Assembly (NCBI GenBank): GCA_035403465.1
Contig: DAONFG010000062.1
Span: 1 to 13,998, forward strand
From: JAAYBQ01 sp035403465
GTDB taxonomy: Bacteria; Spirochaetota; UBA4802; UBA5550
Length of the DNA: 13,998 nt
Reading direction: 5' to 3'
The position numbers and the translations under genes were made by a program. Below, one piece after another: positions 13,361 through 13,998 of this stretch (position 1 is its first letter; every line of letters begins with the position of its first letter). Below the pieces are notes generated by a model, which saw only the letters and a list, made by a program, of their open reading frames with translations, was not told where the DNA came from and searched no databases.

Positions 13361-13998
13361 ATGAACATATTTTCGCAGGCTAAAAAAGGAATAATATCAG
13401 ACGAAATCAAAACAGTTGCCGAAACAGAGGGTGTTTCACTTGAGCTACTTTTTAAAGATTTTGCAGATGGCTTTGTTACAATAGTTAAAAATAAAAAACG
13501 CAAAATAAAGCCGGTAGGAGTAGGCAGAAACCTTAAAACAAAGGTCAACGCCAACATCGGCACATCCCCTGACCTTTTCAATATCGAAACCGAACTTGCA
13601 AAACTTGCCGCAGCAGTCAAGGCAGGAGCTGACGCTATCATGGATCTGAGCACAGGCGGTGACCTTTCAATATTCAGAAAAGAGATACTTGACCATTCCC
13701 CTGTACCGCTTGGGACAGTACCGATCTACGAGGCTGCAGTAAAGCTCTCCGTTCAGAAAAAGAGTATCTGTGACCTGAACATAAAGGACTTCCTTGAAAT
13801 AATCAGGAAACAATCCGAAGAGGGAGTGGATTTCATGACTATCCATTCCGGGGTTACAAGGGCGTCAATGGAATCGCTTCATTCCCAGAAAAGGATTACC
13901 GGCATAACAAGCCGCGGCGGTTCCATGCTGGGCGAATGGATGAAGAAAAACAACAGGGAGAATCCGCTTTACGAATACTATGATGAAATACTTGATAT
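13361..13998 (+). CDS. thiC: Phosphomethylpyrimidine synthase ThiC, N-terminal part
   Basis: ThiC is a radical SAM enzyme that rearranges aminoimidazole ribotide into HMP-phosphate, the pyrimidine precursor of thiamin. The frame is open to the right edge, giving 212 of about 430 residues. Family motifs seen are VGVGRNLKTKVNANIGTS (about 55-72), GADAIMDLSTGGD (about 89-101), GTVPIYEA (about 116-123), DFMTIHSGVTR and GITSRGGSMLGEWM. The C-terminal CxxCxxxxC cluster motif would lie outside the window. The start MNIFSQAKKGIISDEIK aligns with the short form of ThiC, which lacks the long N-terminal extension. No clear Shine-Dalgarno precedes ATG 13361. It is divergent from the operon that ends with the ThiD2 kinase, which uses the ThiC product. 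Confidence 0.95.
   Translation, partial: MNIFSQAKKGIISDEIKTVAETEGVSLELLFKDFADGFVTIVKNKKRKIKPVGVGRNLKTKVNANIGTSPDLFNIETELAKLAAAVKAGADAIMDLSTGGDLSIFRKEILDHSPVPLGTVPIYEAAVKLSVQKKSICDLNIKDFLEIIRKQSEEGVDFMTIHSGVTRASMESLHSQKRITGITSRGGSMLGEWMKKNNRENPLYEYYDEILD

Noticed and set aside
13321..13653. Minus-strand open frame of 110 codons
   Set aside because: It is antisense to thiC, whose motifs are unambiguous on the plus strand.
1..13998. CRISPR array, insertion sequence, phage or tRNA/rRNA genes
   Set aside because: I saw no regularly spaced direct repeats, no transposase or integrase motifs, and no cloverleaf or rRNA-like stretches in any gap between genes.

Overview
The window is bacterial chromosomal DNA, most likely from the phylum Spirochaetota. 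Three things point there: a short SMC protein that appears to lack a hinge domain, a secreted protein of repeated OmpL47-like domains, and several lipoprotein or MORN-type envelope proteins. This assignment is an inference from protein style, because there is no rRNA or tRNA gene here to anchor it. The run of ten Ns at 8833-8842 shows that it is a draft assembly.

Left part (1-6.8 kb). A partial minus-strand gene of unknown function runs off the left edge. After a hairpin-rich spacer comes the minus-strand smc gene. Three plus-strand envelope genes follow: a small unknown lipoprotein, an exported protein with three OmpL47/Ig-like repeats, and a MORN-repeat lipoprotein. The last two are close together and are probably co-transcribed, with a strong hairpin between them. 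A 14-bp-stem hairpin at 6810-6846 can terminate transcription both of this group and of the convergent corA gene.

Right part (6.87-13.03 kb). All genes are on the minus strand and fall into two clusters. The upstream cluster is a SAM-dependent methyltransferase, a LolA-like outer-membrane lipoprotein-sorting protein, the 16S rRNA methyltransferase rsmE, and a ThiD2-ThiE fusion. Junctions are 1-bp or 4-bp overlaps or a 3-bp gap, so this is a tight operon. A hairpin-rich, repeat-like spacer follows. The second cluster is a radical SAM protein (interrupted by the assembly gap), a PaaI-like hotdog thioesterase and a CorA Mg2+ channel.

Right edge. thiC starts at 13361 on the plus strand, divergent from the operon, and runs off the window. 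thiC makes HMP-P, and the ThiD2 half of the fusion would phosphorylate it, so two pyrimidine-branch steps of thiamin synthesis sit within about 3 kb. I see no TPP riboswitch before thiC. An inverted repeat there overlaps the best promoter candidate.

The most notable observations are the apparently hinge-less SMC, the truncated ThiE half of the fusion that has lost several catalytic motifs, and the two hairpin-rich intergenic islands. I found no defence system, phage, insertion sequence or CRISPR array.
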